A DNA stretch of 52,867 nucleotides from an uncultured Oscillospiraceae bacterium. Lineage in GTDB: Bacteria; Bacillota; Clostridia; Oscillospirales; Oscillospiraceae. Below are positions 1-8,597 of this stretch, piece after piece (position 1 is the stretch's first letter; every line of letters begins with the position of its first letter). The notes beneath the pieces are model-generated. The model had not been told where the DNA came from. It saw only the letters and a program-made list of their open reading frames with translations, and did not search any database. The DNA is taken from the NCBI GenBank assembly GCA_947624585.1, contig CANQKZ010000005.1, positions 1 through 52,867 on the forward strand. The letters run 5' to 3'. The translations under genes were made by a program, and so were the position numbers.

Positions 1-477
1 CGTATCAACAAGCCGAAGTATTGCTGGTGTGAAAAAGGCGTAAGGCCGTCGGTTCCCTGCCATCACGTCCGGGAATACCGTTATGCTTACGGCGCGGTGG
101 AACCGTTGACGGGCGAATCGAATTTTCTCGTTTTGCCGTATTGCAATAGTGCGTGTATGAATATTTTCCTCAAGCATCTTTCTGAGCAGTATCCGGAAGA
201 CCGAATTGTTCTGTGCTGCGATGGAGCTGCCTGGCATAAGTCCCAAACACTGCAAATCCCAGAAAACATACGCCTGTTTTTTATCCCTCCGTACACGCCG
301 GAGATGAATCCCATCGAGCAGATTTGGAAGGAGCTTCGTAAGAAAGGGTTCAGGAATGAGGTGTTTGCCACGCCGGAAAAGGTCATTGACCGGCTCTGTG
401 ATGTGATCAACGGGTTGTCTGCTGAGGTGGTACGCAGCATCACTGGACGCGAATGGGTATTGTCTTGTTTTTATTAG
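1..477 (+). CDS. IS630-like transposase, C-terminal part (5' truncated by window edge)
   Basis: The frame is open from base 1, so the gene starts outside the window and the ATG at 97 in the ORF track is internal. The visible part holds the second catalytic aspartate region (LCCDGAAWHKS) and the third acidic residue in PPYTPEMNPIEQIWKELRKK, the usual DDE layout of IS630/Tc1-mariner-type transposases. It would cut and rejoin the ends of its own element. After the stop the element runs to about 486-492 and ends in TTAGTA. This terminus closely matches the ends of the MITE-A repeats elsewhere in the window. Whether the copy is functional cannot be judged without the 5' part. A deleted relative is at 20859-21019. 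Confidence 0.85.
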   Translation, partial: RINKPKYCWCEKGVRPSVPCHHVREYRYAYGAVEPLTGESNFLVLPYCNSACMNIFLKHLSEQYPEDRIVLCCDGAAWHKSQTLQIPENIRLFFIPPYTPEMNPIEQIWKELRKKGFRNEVFATPEKVIDRLCDVINGLSAEVVRSITGREWVLSCFY

Positions 478-533
478 GGGTTAGTATTAGTATGAGAGGC
501 TAACCAGGCAATAAATTGAACGTCACCCAAGAA

Positions 534-592
534 ACGGGGCTGTGAAGAAACGCGCCAACTCAGGCGAGAACACTCACAGCCCCGTATTTTTC
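534..592 (+). terminator. Strong hairpin with T-run after the IS630-like gene
   Basis: A 12-bp perfect stem (ACGGGGCTGTGA / TCACAGCCCCGT) encloses a smaller CGCC/GGCG hairpin and is followed by ATTTTTCT. It has the form of an intrinsic terminator read on the plus strand. A similar hairpin (GGACTGTGA.../TCACAGTCC) terminates the oad operon at 21056. Confidence 0.6.
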
Positions 593-603
593 TCCGCGCG
601 ACC

Positions 604-654
604 AAGGGAACCTCTAAAAAACCAACGCCCCGATCTTGACGGCAGAGTTCCCTT
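604..654 (-). mobile_element. MITE-B mini-derivative (about 50 bp)
   Basis: The sequence begins AAGGGAACCTCT and continues CGATCTTGACGGCAGA, which matches the reverse complement of one end of MITE-B. It closes with GTTCCCTT, an inverted repeat of its start. It looks like an internally deleted MITE-B that kept its ends. No target duplication was identified. Confidence 0.5.
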
Positions 655-732
655 CGCACCAGCGTCCGAGACAGATTTTCAATCCATTTTCAAAATGAAT
701 TTGCCCCCGGCAAAGATATTTTGAAAAACCTT

Positions 733-1080
733 TTTGATCAGAGCGACGTGAAACCCCACACAACAGACACGCCCCAGAACGGGCCCCACAACCACCGCCC
801 ACAAAGCGCGGCCCCAAACAGAGCCACCCAGCCTACGACATCCACCGGCGTAAGCGGCCAAGCGAAGTTGATGCCGGAACCAATTAAGTCTTCGGACCGC
901 GCGGCTATGGTTCCACCCAGACGTACCGACAACAACCGCGTGAGCCGACCCGAGATACACGGTAGGAGACTAAAGTCTTCCACCGCGCCCCAAACCGCCT
1001 TTTCTCTCTTTTGCTTCTTTTCTCCCTTTTGTGCAGTGGGACCCCTCCCACGAAACAAAAGAGAGAAAAGAAGAAGCCCC
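733..1080 (-). repeat. R repeat copy 1, immediately downstream of pgsA
   Basis: Read on the minus strand this ~350-bp segment aligns along its length with 19287-19637 on the plus strand, with long shared stretches such as GAGAAAAGAAGCAAAAGAGA and CCGCGCTTTGTGGGCGGTGG. Each copy follows a gene end (pgsA here, uvrB there) in that gene's orientation. The 5' side holds a pyrimidine/purine inverted repeat (CTTTTCTCTC...GAGAAAAG) followed by a purine tract. ORFs on both strands (for example 738-1229 minus) are low-complexity and I do not consider them genes. Bases 655-732 hold nothing I recognise. Confidence 0.75.
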
Positions 1081-1099
1081 CGGCAGATTCCCGCCGGGG
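1070..1099 (-). terminator. pgsA terminator hairpin
   Basis: On the minus strand CCCCGGC / GCCGGGG forms a 7-bp stem and is followed by GCTTCTTCTTTTCTC, a T-rich stretch that also starts repeat R. A second hairpin (CCGTCC-CAAC-GGACGG) lies between it and the pgsA stop. Confidence 0.6.
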
Positions 1100-1155
1100 A
1101 TCCCCGTCCGTTGGGACGGCACCCCATCAAGGCCCACGCGGCCCGAGCGATGCCG

Positions 1156-1704
1156 TCAGATTTTCCCCTCCACCAAAACCTTGCCGTTTTTCGCAAAATA
1201 CTCGACCCCCGACACCACGGTGGTGACAAGGATCACGATCCAGACGAACACATTCACGGTAAAGCTCCCGGCGATGGCGATATCCGCCACCGGCGTCATC
1301 ATGACGCACAGGCCGATCATGGTGCAGGCGGTCTTGATCTTTCCGCTCCATCCGGCGGCCATGACGGTGCCGTGGGAGGCGGCCACCATGCGAAGGCCCG
1401 AGACGGCCAGCTCCCGGGCGATGACCACCATGCAGACCCAGGAGGGCATTTTGCCCTGCTCCACGAAGATCACCATGGCGGAGATCACCAGAAGCTTGTC
1501 CGCCAGCGGGTCCATGAATTTGCCGAAATCCGTCACCAGCCCCTGGGAACGGGCGATCTTGCCGTCTACAAAATCCGTGAGGCTCGCCACGATGAACACC
1601 CCCAGCGCCACCCAGCGGTTCCACAGAAGCAGAGTCGCCATGAACACCGGCACCAGGATCATTCTCAGAACTGTCAGCTTGTTGGGTAGATTCATATTTT
1701 TCAT
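1156..1704 (-). CDS. pgsA: CDP-diacylglycerol--glycerol-3-phosphate 3-phosphatidyltransferase
   Basis: This integral membrane enzyme makes phosphatidylglycerol phosphate from CDP-diacylglycerol and glycerol-3-phosphate, the committed step to phosphatidylglycerol. The CDP-alcohol phosphotransferase motif is complete at about residues 44-69 (DFVDGKIARSQG...GKFMDPLAD), with several hydrophobic segments before and after. The family start MNLPNKLTVLR is present. I place the start at 1704 (MKNMNLP, 182 aa), where an AAAGGA site is well spaced; the ORF-track start at 1722 overlaps the edge of a MITE-A. The gene follows rimO in the same orientation, an order common in Clostridia, but the two are now separated by that MITE-A, which may affect co-transcription. 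Confidence 0.93.
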   Translation of the reverse strand: MKNMNLPNKLTVLRMILVPVFMATLLLWNRWVALGVFIVASLTDFVDGKIARSQGLVTDFGKFMDPLADKLLVISAMVIFVEQGKMPSWVCMVVIARELAVSGLRMVAASHGTVMAAGWSGKIKTACTMIGLCVMMTPVADIAIAGSFTVNVFVWIVILVTTVVSGVEYFAKNGKVLVEGKI

Positions 1705-1721
1705 TTTTCCGTTTCCTTTCA

Positions 1722-1973
1722 TGCTAATATTCGATAAAAAGCTTTAACCGAGCGACGAGGATTTTTTCGCAAGACAAGCAAGGCGGCGCGGAGAACGCTA
1801 TATACGTAGTCAAGCCGCCTGACGCGGTATCCGGGGTCCCCGCGCGGCCTGCCGCGTGGGGTGAGGAGGAGCCGAGCCTGCGCCTGAGGGCGACCAACGG
1901 AAGCCCGAGGTTAAGCGGCTCGAGCGACGACGAAAAACCGCCGCGAATTAAAGATTTTTATGAAATATCAGTA
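1722..1973 (-). mobile_element. MITE-A copy 1 (long form, 252 bp) between rimO and pgsA
   Basis: The ends TGCTAATATTCG and ATATCAGTA are inverted repeats of the MITE-A type. Exact 3-bp duplications TCA flank it (1719-1721 and 1974-1976). It carries the internal block GAGGAGGAGCCGAGCCTGCG seen only in the long form. It fills nearly the whole rimO-pgsA gap and ends 18 nt from the pgsA start. Confidence 0.85.
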
Positions 1974-1995
1974 TCACAACGCCGCCCGCGCCGGG

Positions 1996-3330
1996 TCAGC
2001 TCTCCTCCCTGAATACGGCCTCTCCGGCGGGGTCCCCGTCCAGGTCGCCCCGGATGGCCACGTCGTAGAACTCCCCGGGGAGGCACTCCCGGTCGGAGCC
2101 GAAGAAGATGTACCCGTCCACGTCCGGGCTCTCGGCGAAGCTGCGGCCCACGTAGAGGCCCACGTCCTCATCAAAACCCTCGCACAGCACCCGCGTGACG
2201 GTACCCACGCGGGATTCGTTGTACGCCTCCATGATGCCCGCCTGGAGCTCCCGGATGATCTCCGCACGGGCAACCGCCTCCTCCGTGTTCACATGGTCCA
2301 TGTCAAAGGCCGGGGTCCCCTCCTCCGGCGAGAAGGGGAACACCCCCGCCCGCTCGATCTTCGCCTCCCGCAGAAAGTCGCACAGCTCCTCGAACTCCGC
2401 CTGCCCCTCGCCGGGAAGGCCGGTGATGAGGCTGGTCCGCAGGACCACGCCGGGGATGCGCCGCCGGAGCATCGGCAGCAGGGCGCGGATCTCGTCCCCG
2501 GTGCCCCGGCGCCTCATGTCCTTCAATATTTTGTTGTTGATGTGCTGTATGGGGATGTCCAGATATTTCAGCACCTTGGGTTCCGTGGCGATGGTGTCTA
2601 TGAGCTCCTCCGTCATCCCGTCGGGGTAGAGGTAGTGGAGCCGGATCCACTCGATGCCGTCGATTTTGCAAAGCTCCCGCGTCAGCTCCGCCAGCGCCCT
2701 TTTGCGGTAGAGGTCCATGCCGTACATGGTGGGGTCCTGTGCTACCACGATGAGTTCCCGGACCCCGCTCGCCGCCAGTCCCCGGGCCTCCGCCAGGATG
2801 TTCTCCATGGGCCGGGACCTGTACCGGCCCCGGACGGAGGGGATCACGCAGTAGGCGCAGTTGTTGGAGCACCCCTCCGCGATCTTGATGTACGCCCAGC
2901 CCGGCCCGGTGGACACCACCCGGTCCGCCTCGTCCAGCGCCGCGTTGATGTCGCCGTAGACCTGGGGCTTTTTGCCCCTCTCCGTCTTTCGGAGGACGCC
3001 GACGATGTCCGAGACGCTGCCGGTGCCCAGCAGAGCGTCGATCTCCGGCATCTCGGTCATAAGCTCGTCCCTGTATCTCTGGGCCAGGCACCCGGTGACC
3101 ACCAGCTTTTTGAGCTTCCCCGTCTTCTTGAGCTCCCCCATGGCCAGGATGTTCTCGATGGCCTCCGATTTGGCGCTCTCGATGAAAGCGCAGGTGTTGA
3201 CCACGGCCGCGTCGGCCTCCTCCGGGTCGGCGGTCAGCTCAAAGCCCGCCTCGTCCAGCAGGGACAGCATCTGCTCCGAATCTATGAGGTTCTTGGCACA
3301 GCCAAGGGATATGAGACAAACCTTACTCAT
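1996..3330 (-). CDS. rimO: Ribosomal protein S12 methylthiotransferase RimO
   Basis: This is a radical SAM enzyme that adds a methylthio group to a conserved aspartate of ribosomal protein S12. The N-terminal UPF0004 domain has the three auxiliary-cluster cysteines (C11 in SLGCAKN, C47 in NTCAF, C81 in TGCLAQR). The radical SAM motif CSNNCAYC is at residues 154-161. The C-terminal part fits a TRAM domain. At 444 aa it is full length. The LGCAKNLIDSE signature and the absence of MiaB features favour RimO over MiaB. The start overlaps the recX stop by 4 nt, so the two are translationally coupled. Confidence 0.95.
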   Translation of the reverse strand: MSKVCLISLGCAKNLIDSEQMLSLLDEAGFELTADPEEADAAVVNTCAFIESAKSEAIENILAMGELKKTGKLKKLVVTGCLAQRYRDELMTEMPEIDALLGTGSVSDIVGVLRKTERGKKPQVYGDINAALDEADRVVSTGPGWAYIKIAEGCSNNCAYCVIPSVRGRYRSRPMENILAEARGLAASGVRELIVVAQDPTMYGMDLYRKRALAELTRELCKIDGIEWIRLHYLYPDGMTEELIDTIATEPKVLKYLDIPIQHINNKILKDMRRRGTGDEIRALLPMLRRRIPGVVLRTSLITGLPGEGQAEFEELCDFLREAKIERAGVFPFSPEEGTPAFDMDHVNTEEAVARAEIIRELQAGIMEAYNESRVGTVTRVLCEGFDEDVGLYVGRSFAESPDVDGYIFFGSDRECLPGEFYDVAIRGDLDGDPAGEAVFREES

Positions 3331-3965
3331 GGCTCCTCCGTCTCCGAAATATCGTAATATTCATACCTTGAAAGGGCGCTCTTGATCTCGCCCCAGCCGT
3401 AGCCCCGCCGCAGAAGCATATCGGTGAGGCGCTTCAATTCCTTCCTGTCCGGCTCCGCCCCCCGAAGCCTGCGGTCGATGAGAGCGTCGATAGCCTCCGT
3501 GTCCTCGGGAAGCTCCGCCAGGGCGTCCTCCCACAGCTCTTTGGGCACGCCCCGCCTGTAGAGCTCCTGCCGGACTCGCCCGGGGCCGTACCCCTTCCCG
3601 GCGTAATGCCGGACAAGGGACGCGGCGTACTGGGCGTCGTCCAGATACCCCAGGCCCTCTAAGTAGTCGACGGCGCTCTGAACGTCCTCCGGCGTCTCGC
3701 CCTTCTCCGTGAGCTTATCCGTCAGCTCGTGCCGGGACATGGGCCGCGTCCCCAGAAGCCGCAGCGCCCTGGCCCGGGCCCCCAGCCGGGACACGTCCGC
3801 GCGCAGCGCCGCGAACTCCTCCTCGGAGTAGGCCCGCCCCGTGAACAGGGAGTGGTCCGCGATGACGGAGAGGCCCACCTCCAACGTCTCGCCGGTGTCA
3901 AAGTCCGCGTACCAGCGGTCTTTGACCTTTTTCGACTCCGTGAGCTTTGTGACCGTGTGCGTCAT
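3327..3965 (-). CDS. recX: Regulatory protein RecX
   Basis: RecX binds RecA and modulates filament formation. The 212-aa protein has an N-terminal extension and then the helical repeats typical of RecX (SRHELTDKLTEKG..., GYLDDAQYAASLVRHY, GRVRQELYRRGV). Its start shares one base with the recA stop and its stop overlaps rimO, placing it in a tight recA-recX-rimO series. That neighbourhood supports the assignment, since RecX sequences are weakly conserved. Confidence 0.9.
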   Translation of the reverse strand: MTHTVTKLTESKKVKDRWYADFDTGETLEVGLSVIADHSLFTGRAYSEEEFAALRADVSRLGARARALRLLGTRPMSRHELTDKLTEKGETPEDVQSAVDYLEGLGYLDDAQYAASLVRHYAGKGYGPGRVRQELYRRGVPKELWEDALAELPEDTEAIDALIDRRLRGAEPDRKELKRLTDMLLRRGYGWGEIKSALSRYEYYDISETEEP

Positions 3966-5071
3966 CAGCCCTCAAAGTCCTCCGCGGACACATCCACGGC
4001 CCTTCCCGCCGCCTTGGCGGCCGCCTGGGCCTGGGGGGACAGGAGCTTGTAGGCGTTGGCCCGGATCTGTTCCTCCAGCCGGTCCGCCTCCTCCGGGTTG
4101 TCCGCCAGATACTGCCGCATCCCGTCCTTGCCTTGGATGCGCACGTCGCCGAAGGTGAACCAGGCGCCGCCCTTCTCGATGAGTTCCAGCTTCACGCCCA
4201 GATCCACCAGCTCCCCGAAGCGGCTGATGCCCTCGCCGTACATGATGTCGAACTCCGCCTCCCGGAAGGGGGGCGCCACCTTGTTCTTGACGATCTTGGC
4301 CCTGGTCCGGTTGCCCACCACCTCGGAACCGTTTTTCAGCGTCTCCACCCGGCGCATATCGATGCGGACGGAGGCGAAATACTTCAACGCCCGCCCGCCG
4401 GGGGTTGTCTCCGGGTTTCCGTACATGACGCCGATCTTCTCCCGGAGCTGATTGATGAAGATGACCACGCAGTTTGTCTTGGAGATGACCCCCGCCAGCT
4501 TCCGCAGGGCCTGGCTCATGAGCCTCGCCACCACGCCCACAGAGGAGTCGCCCATCTCGCCCTCGATCTCGCTCCGGGGCACCAGGGCCGCCACGGAATC
4601 CACCACCACCACGTCCACGGCGCCGGAGCGGACCAGCGTCTCGGTGATGGCAAGGGCGTCCTCGCCGGTGTCCGGCTGGGAGATCAGCAGATTCTCGATG
4701 TTGACCCCCAGCGCCCGGGCGTAGGCCGGTTCCAGGGCGTGCTCCACGTCGATGTACGCCGCCTCGCCGCCCCGCTTCTGGGCCTGGGCCACGATGTGCA
4801 GGGCAAGCGTCGTCTTGCCGCAGGACTCGGGCCCGTAAATCTCGATAATGCGCCCCTTGGGCACGCCGCCGATCCCCAGGGCAAAATCCAGCGCCAGGGA
4901 CCCGGTGGGCAGCGCCTCCACGTTCACCTGGAGCCCCTGGCCCAGGCGCATGATGGAGCCCTTGCCGTAGCTCTTCTCTATCTGCGAAATGGCCGTCTCA
5001 AGGGCCTTCTTCTTCGCCTCGTTGTCCGCCGGAATGGCAAGCGGCGCGGGAGCGGCTTTCTTTGTCGCCAT
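3965..5071 (-). CDS. recA: Recombinase RecA
   Basis: RecA coats single-stranded DNA, catalyses strand exchange and stimulates LexA self-cleavage. Walker A GPESCGKT is at residues 80-87 and the Walker B aspartate in [10 protein letters not shown] at about 158. The L2 loop region and the C-terminal domain are complete, and 368 aa is slightly long because of an Ala/Lys-rich N-terminus. An AGGAGG site lies 7-8 nt upstream of ATG. I see no clear Firmicute LexA box in the 47-nt gap to prmC, so damage induction, if any, would come from further upstream. No intein is present. Confidence 0.98.
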   Translation of the reverse strand: MATKKAAPAPLAIPADNEAKKKALETAISQIEKSYGKGSIMRLGQGLQVNVEALPTGSLALDFALGIGGVPKGRIIEIYGPESCGKTTLALHIVAQAQKRGGEAAYIDVEHALEPAYARALGVNIENLLISQPDTGEDALAITETLVRSGAVDVVVVDSVAALVPRSEIEGEMGDSSVGVVARLMSQALRKLAGVISKTNCVVIFINQLREKIGVMYGNPETTPGGRALKYFASVRIDMRRVETLKNGSEVVGNRTRAKIVKNKVAPPFREAEFDIMYGEGISRFGELVDLGVKLELIEKGGAWFTFGDVRIQGKDGMRQYLADNPEEADRLEEQIRANAYKLLSPQAQAAAKAAGRAVDVSAEDFEG

Positions 5072-5118
5072 ATCTCTTTCCTCCTGTAATCGTTATATTA
5101 TGTAAAACCGTTTTTCTC

Positions 5119-5982
5119 TCACTGCCCCATGACCCCGGCGACCACCCGGAGCGTCCCGGCCATATCCGGGAAGCTGCCCACGCTGCCGAAGCCGTTTTTC
5201 AAAAACAGCTCCTCGATGGCCTTGTTCTGCCCCTCGCCGCACTCGAACATCATGAGCCCGGCGGGCTTCAAAATCGTCTTCCAGGCGGGGATAATGGCCC
5301 GATAGAAGTCCATGCCGTCCGCACCGCCGTCCAGGGCCTCCCTCGGCTCGAAGTCCCGGACGCCGCGGTCCAGGGTGTCGATCTCGCCGGTGGCCACATA
5401 GGGCGGGTTGCAGACGATCACGTCGTACTTCCCCAGGAGCACCGGGGGATTTTTCAGCGCGTCGGCCTCGATGCAGGTGGTGTTCCGGGAGACGCCGCAC
5501 CGGAGCACGTTGCTCCGGGCGATGCGCAGGGCGGGCATGGAGTTGTCCACCAGCACCACCCGGCAGCTCTGCACAGTCTTGGCTACGGTGATACCGATGC
5601 ACCCGGTTCCGCAGCACAGGTCCAGCACCCGCATCCCGTCGGCCCCCCGCCTCTGCATGAGCCGGATCGCCAGCTCGCACAGCGTCTCCGTGTCCGCCCG
5701 GGGGATCAGCACCCGTGGGTCCACGTTGAAGGTCAGGCCCATGAAGTCCCACTCCCCCAGCACGTAGGCAATGGGCTCCCCGCCAATGCGGCGCTTCGCC
5801 ATCTCATTGACCTTGTCCTCCAAAGGCTCAAAGGCGAAGAGCTTCATGTCCCGCATCAGCTCCTCCTTGGACTTGCTGGAGGCGGCGCAGATGAGGAGCT
5901 TGGCCTCTAAGTTGTAGTCCTCGATCCCGGCGGCCTTCAGGGAGCGGCGCAGATCCAGGTACATATCGCTGTATGTCTTCAT
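5119..5982 (-). CDS. prmC: Peptide chain release factor N5-glutamine methyltransferase
   Basis: PrmC methylates the GGQ glutamine of release factors RF1 and RF2. The N-terminal helical domain leads into GEPIAYVLGEWDFMG, then a class I SAM fold with glycine-rich loop DLCCGTGCIG (121-130) and catalytic NPPY at 192-195. The 287-aa length is normal. It follows the DUF1385 gene, a common clostridial pairing, but prfA is not next to it here. The 136-nt gap to the DUF1385 gene contains a strong GGCCCGAA/TTCGGGCC hairpin without a T-run on the coding strand. Confidence 0.95.
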   Translation of the reverse strand: MKTYSDMYLDLRRSLKAAGIEDYNLEAKLLICAASSKSKEELMRDMKLFAFEPLEDKVNEMAKRRIGGEPIAYVLGEWDFMGLTFNVDPRVLIPRADTETLCELAIRLMQRRGADGMRVLDLCCGTGCIGITVAKTVQSCRVVLVDNSMPALRIARSNVLRCGVSRNTTCIEADALKNPPVLLGKYDVIVCNPPYVATGEIDTLDRGVRDFEPREALDGGADGMDFYRAIIPAWKTILKPAGLMMFECGEGQNKAIEELFLKNGFGSVGSFPDMAGTLRVVAGVMGQ

Positions 5983-6118
5983 CGTCGTCGTGGGACCCGC
6001 TCTGCCTCGGGGCTCCTTCGCCGCCCCTCGGTCGCAGGGTCCGCTCCTCCTCTCTGGCCCGAACCCGCATCATCGGGCTTCGGGCCAGTATTTTTAAAGG
6101 GTTTTTTATTGGAATATC

Positions 6119-7063
6119 TCACCACTTGTCGGACCCCTCCTCCTCGGGGATCACCAGCTTCATGGCCTCGATGGCCACCTCCATCATGGAGTCGTCGGGC
6201 TCGGCGGTGGTCACCAGCTGGAGGGCCTTTCCGGGGGCGGAGAGGATGGCGGTCAGAATGTTGTCGTGGCGTCCGGCGTACTTGATGAGCTCGTAGCTGA
6301 TGCCCACGATCACCGGAAGGAGCGCCAGGCGGAGCACCAGCCGGATCCACACCGTGGACCAGCTGACCACGCTGGTCACCAGGATGCTGACGATCATCAC
6401 GATGAAGAGGAAGCTTGTCCCGCACCGGGGGTGGAGGCGCGGCTGGGGCCGCACGTTGTCCACCGTCAGCTCCAGGCCCTTCTCATAGCAGAAAATGGTC
6501 TTGTGCTCGGCTCCGTGATACATCCAGACCCGTTTTATCTCCTTCATTTTGGAGGCCAGAATGATGTACGCCAGAAAGATGAGGATGCGGATGACGCCCT
6601 CGATGAGGTTGCGCAGGATGCCGTTTTTAACGATGCCCGTGAAGAGCCCCGCCAGCACCGTGGGGAGCATGAAGAAGAGCCCCACGGCCAACACAAGCCC
6701 CAAAAACACCGACACACCCACGACGGCCTTCTCCGCCTTCTCGCCGGACAGGTGCTTTTCCAGCCACAGGTCCACCTTCGACGGCTCCTCCTGCTCCTCC
6801 TCGGGCAGGAACTCCGCCGAATAGGAGATGGCCTTGACGCCGTTGACCATGGTCTCGATGAAGTTGACGGTGCCCCGGATGAAGGGCCAGCCCAGGATGG
6901 GGAAGCGCTTGGACAGGGGGTTTAAGGGCTCCACCTTGGATTCCAGCTCCCCGTCGGGCTTGCGCACCACGATGGCCTGCCGGTCCACGCCGCGCATCAG
7001 TATCCCCTCCATCAGCGCCTGCCCGCCGATGGAGGTGCGGAATTTTACATTGTCCTTGCTCAA
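6119..7063 (-). CDS. DUF1385 family membrane protein
   Basis: The N-terminus (GGQALMEGILMRG) and the YHGAEHKTIFCYE segment are hallmarks of the DUF1385/YqhQ family, whose biochemical role is unknown. About four hydrophobic segments are visible in the 314-aa protein, starting near residue 115, with a conserved PRLHPRCGTSFL stretch between. The start is TTG, preceded by GGGAGG at good spacing. It lies 42 nt after the sensor kinase gene and before prmC, matching the usual DUF1385-prmC neighbourhood. Confidence 0.9.
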   Translation of the reverse strand: MSKDNVKFRTSIGGQALMEGILMRGVDRQAIVVRKPDGELESKVEPLNPLSKRFPILGWPFIRGTVNFIETMVNGVKAISYSAEFLPEEEQEEPSKVDLWLEKHLSGEKAEKAVVGVSVFLGLVLAVGLFFMLPTVLAGLFTGIVKNGILRNLIEGVIRILIFLAYIILASKMKEIKRVWMYHGAEHKTIFCYEKGLELTVDNVRPQPRLHPRCGTSFLFIVMIVSILVTSVVSWSTVWIRLVLRLALLPVIVGISYELIKYAGRHDNILTAILSAPGKALQLVTTAEPDDSMMEVAIEAMKLVIPEEEGSDKW

Positions 7064-7105
7064 ATCTATGCCCTCCCGTAATATGTAAACTTTTCGGACC
7101 CGCTC

Positions 7106-8554
7106 TCATTCGAATTTCGGTTCTATGGGGATCCGTATGGTCACCAGCAGTCCCCCGCCCTCGGCGTTACTGAGGGTCAGGTCGCCGCCGTGGTATTTGA
7201 TGATCTCGTCGCAGACGGCAAGTCCGATGCCGCTGCCCCGCTCTCTGGAGCTGCCTTTGTAGAATTTCAGCTTCACCCGCTCCAGCTCGTCCTCCGGCAC
7301 GCCAGGGCCGTAGTCCCGGAACAGGAGGAACACGTTCTCCCCGTCGGTGCGGGTGGAGACGCTGATGCGCTTGCCCTCCCTGGCGTACTTGGCGGCGTTG
7401 TCGAAAAGGTTGTAGAAGACCTGCCGGAGCCGCGCCGGGTCGCCGCTGATGAGGGGCAGCTCCTCGTCGCATGGCTCGTACTCGATGCGCATACCGTCCT
7501 GGCGCAAAAGCTCCCGATAGGCGAAGATGGAGTCCTCCAGCTCCGCCGCCACGTCGCAGGGCTGGGCGTTCAGGGTGAAGCGGCCGTCCTGCATCCTGGT
7601 GAACTCCAGAAGCTCCTCCACCATCTTGGTGAGCCTACGGGCCTCCTGCAATATGATCCCGATGCCCCGCCTTGTGTCCTCGTCCAGGTTCTCGCCGTAG
7701 ATCAGCGTCTCGCCCCAGCCGGTGATGGCGGTGAGGGGCGTTCTCAGCTCATGGGACACGGAGGATATGAACTCCGTCTGGGCCTTCTCCGCCTGGCTTA
7801 TCTTCAGGGACATCTCATTGATGGCCTTGACCATATCCCCCATCTCGTCCTTGTAGCGGCTGCCGATCTGGATACCGTAGCTGCCGCCGGAGATCTGCTG
7901 GGCCGCCGCCGTGATCTCCCGCATGGGCTCCACCACGGAGCTCAAGAACACCATGCTGATCACCGCCACGAAGAGCATCACCGCCGCCCCCGCCGACGCG
8001 GCCACCAGGATATTGGTCCGCACCAGCTTATCGGCGGGCCGCAGGCTCGTCACGTACCGCATGACGCCGATGATCTGCCCGTTGGAGTAGGTCATGGGCG
8101 CCGACACGCTCATGAGGTGTTCGCCGGTGGTCTCCGAGTACCCGTCCCAGGGGGAGATGCGCCCGGTGGTCAGCGCGTCCGTGATGTCCCGCGTCCCCGG
8201 CATGGTCCCGGCGGTCATGGAGTGGGAGCTGAGCTCGATGCGCCCGGAGGTGTTGATGAACTGGAGCTCCAGCTTGTTCACGTCGTCGAAGTTGGCCATG
8301 TACATATAGGCGCTGTCGTAATACTCCGCGTAGGTGCGGGTGATGTAGTTGGCGAAAAAGTCCGTGGCCGTCTTGGCTTTGGCGTGGAGCCCCTCCCGGA
8401 GACTCATGTACACCGTGGCCCGCATGGACAGAGAGTAGGCCGCCACGGCCACCACCACGATGATGAGGATCACCAGCATGGTGGTCATCATGTACCGCTT
8501 GCGCAGTCCGCGTATCTTCAGAAAATGCGCCTTCCTCGCGCCCTTTTGCGCCAT
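7106..8554 (-). CDS. Membrane sensor histidine kinase (HAMP, HisKA, HATPase)
   Basis: This is the kinase of a two-component pair with the regulator encoded just upstream. Order: cytoplasmic N-terminus, TM1 about 22-44, extracytoplasmic sensor domain about 45-178, TM2 about 184-206, HAMP linker, HisKA with phospho-acceptor His268 in SVSHELRTPLTAI, N-box NLFDNAAKY near 382, and G2 box GSGIGLAV near 440. The layout resembles PhoR/WalK-type kinases; the signal is unknown. The regulator and kinase genes are 43 nt apart. Confidence 0.93.
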   Translation of the reverse strand: MAQKGARKAHFLKIRGLRKRYMMTTMLVILIIVVVAVAAYSLSMRATVYMSLREGLHAKAKTATDFFANYITRTYAEYYDSAYMYMANFDDVNKLELQFINTSGRIELSSHSMTAGTMPGTRDITDALTTGRISPWDGYSETTGEHLMSVSAPMTYSNGQIIGVMRYVTSLRPADKLVRTNILVAASAGAAVMLFVAVISMVFLSSVVEPMREITAAAQQISGGSYGIQIGSRYKDEMGDMVKAINEMSLKISQAEKAQTEFISSVSHELRTPLTAITGWGETLIYGENLDEDTRRGIGIILQEARRLTKMVEELLEFTRMQDGRFTLNAQPCDVAAELEDSIFAYRELLRQDGMRIEYEPCDEELPLISGDPARLRQVFYNLFDNAAKYAREGKRISVSTRTDGENVFLLFRDYGPGVPEDELERVKLKFYKGSSRERGSGIGLAVCDEIIKYHGGDLTLSNAEGGGLLVTIRIPIEPKFE

Positions 8555-8597
8555 GCCCCGTCCTCCCTTCGCCGTTCGTCAGGTAAATTGCGTAAAA

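Noticed and set aside
738-1229. 163-aa minus-strand ORF in repeat R and matching ORF at 19270-19635
   Set aside because: The two translations share KREKAVWGA-like stretches, but so does the DNA in all frames; no ribosome site, and the reading frame is not better conserved than the bases.
1960-3357. 465-aa plus-strand ORF opposite rimO
   Set aside because: Antisense shadow of rimO, whose motifs are complete on the other strand.
5072-5118. LexA box upstream of recA
   Set aside because: No CGAACN4GTTCG-like sequence seen in the gap.
6060-6100. GGCCCGAA...TTCGGGCC hairpin as terminator after the DUF1385 gene
   Set aside because: The T-rich side is on the wrong strand for the minus-strand genes, so I did not list it as a terminator.
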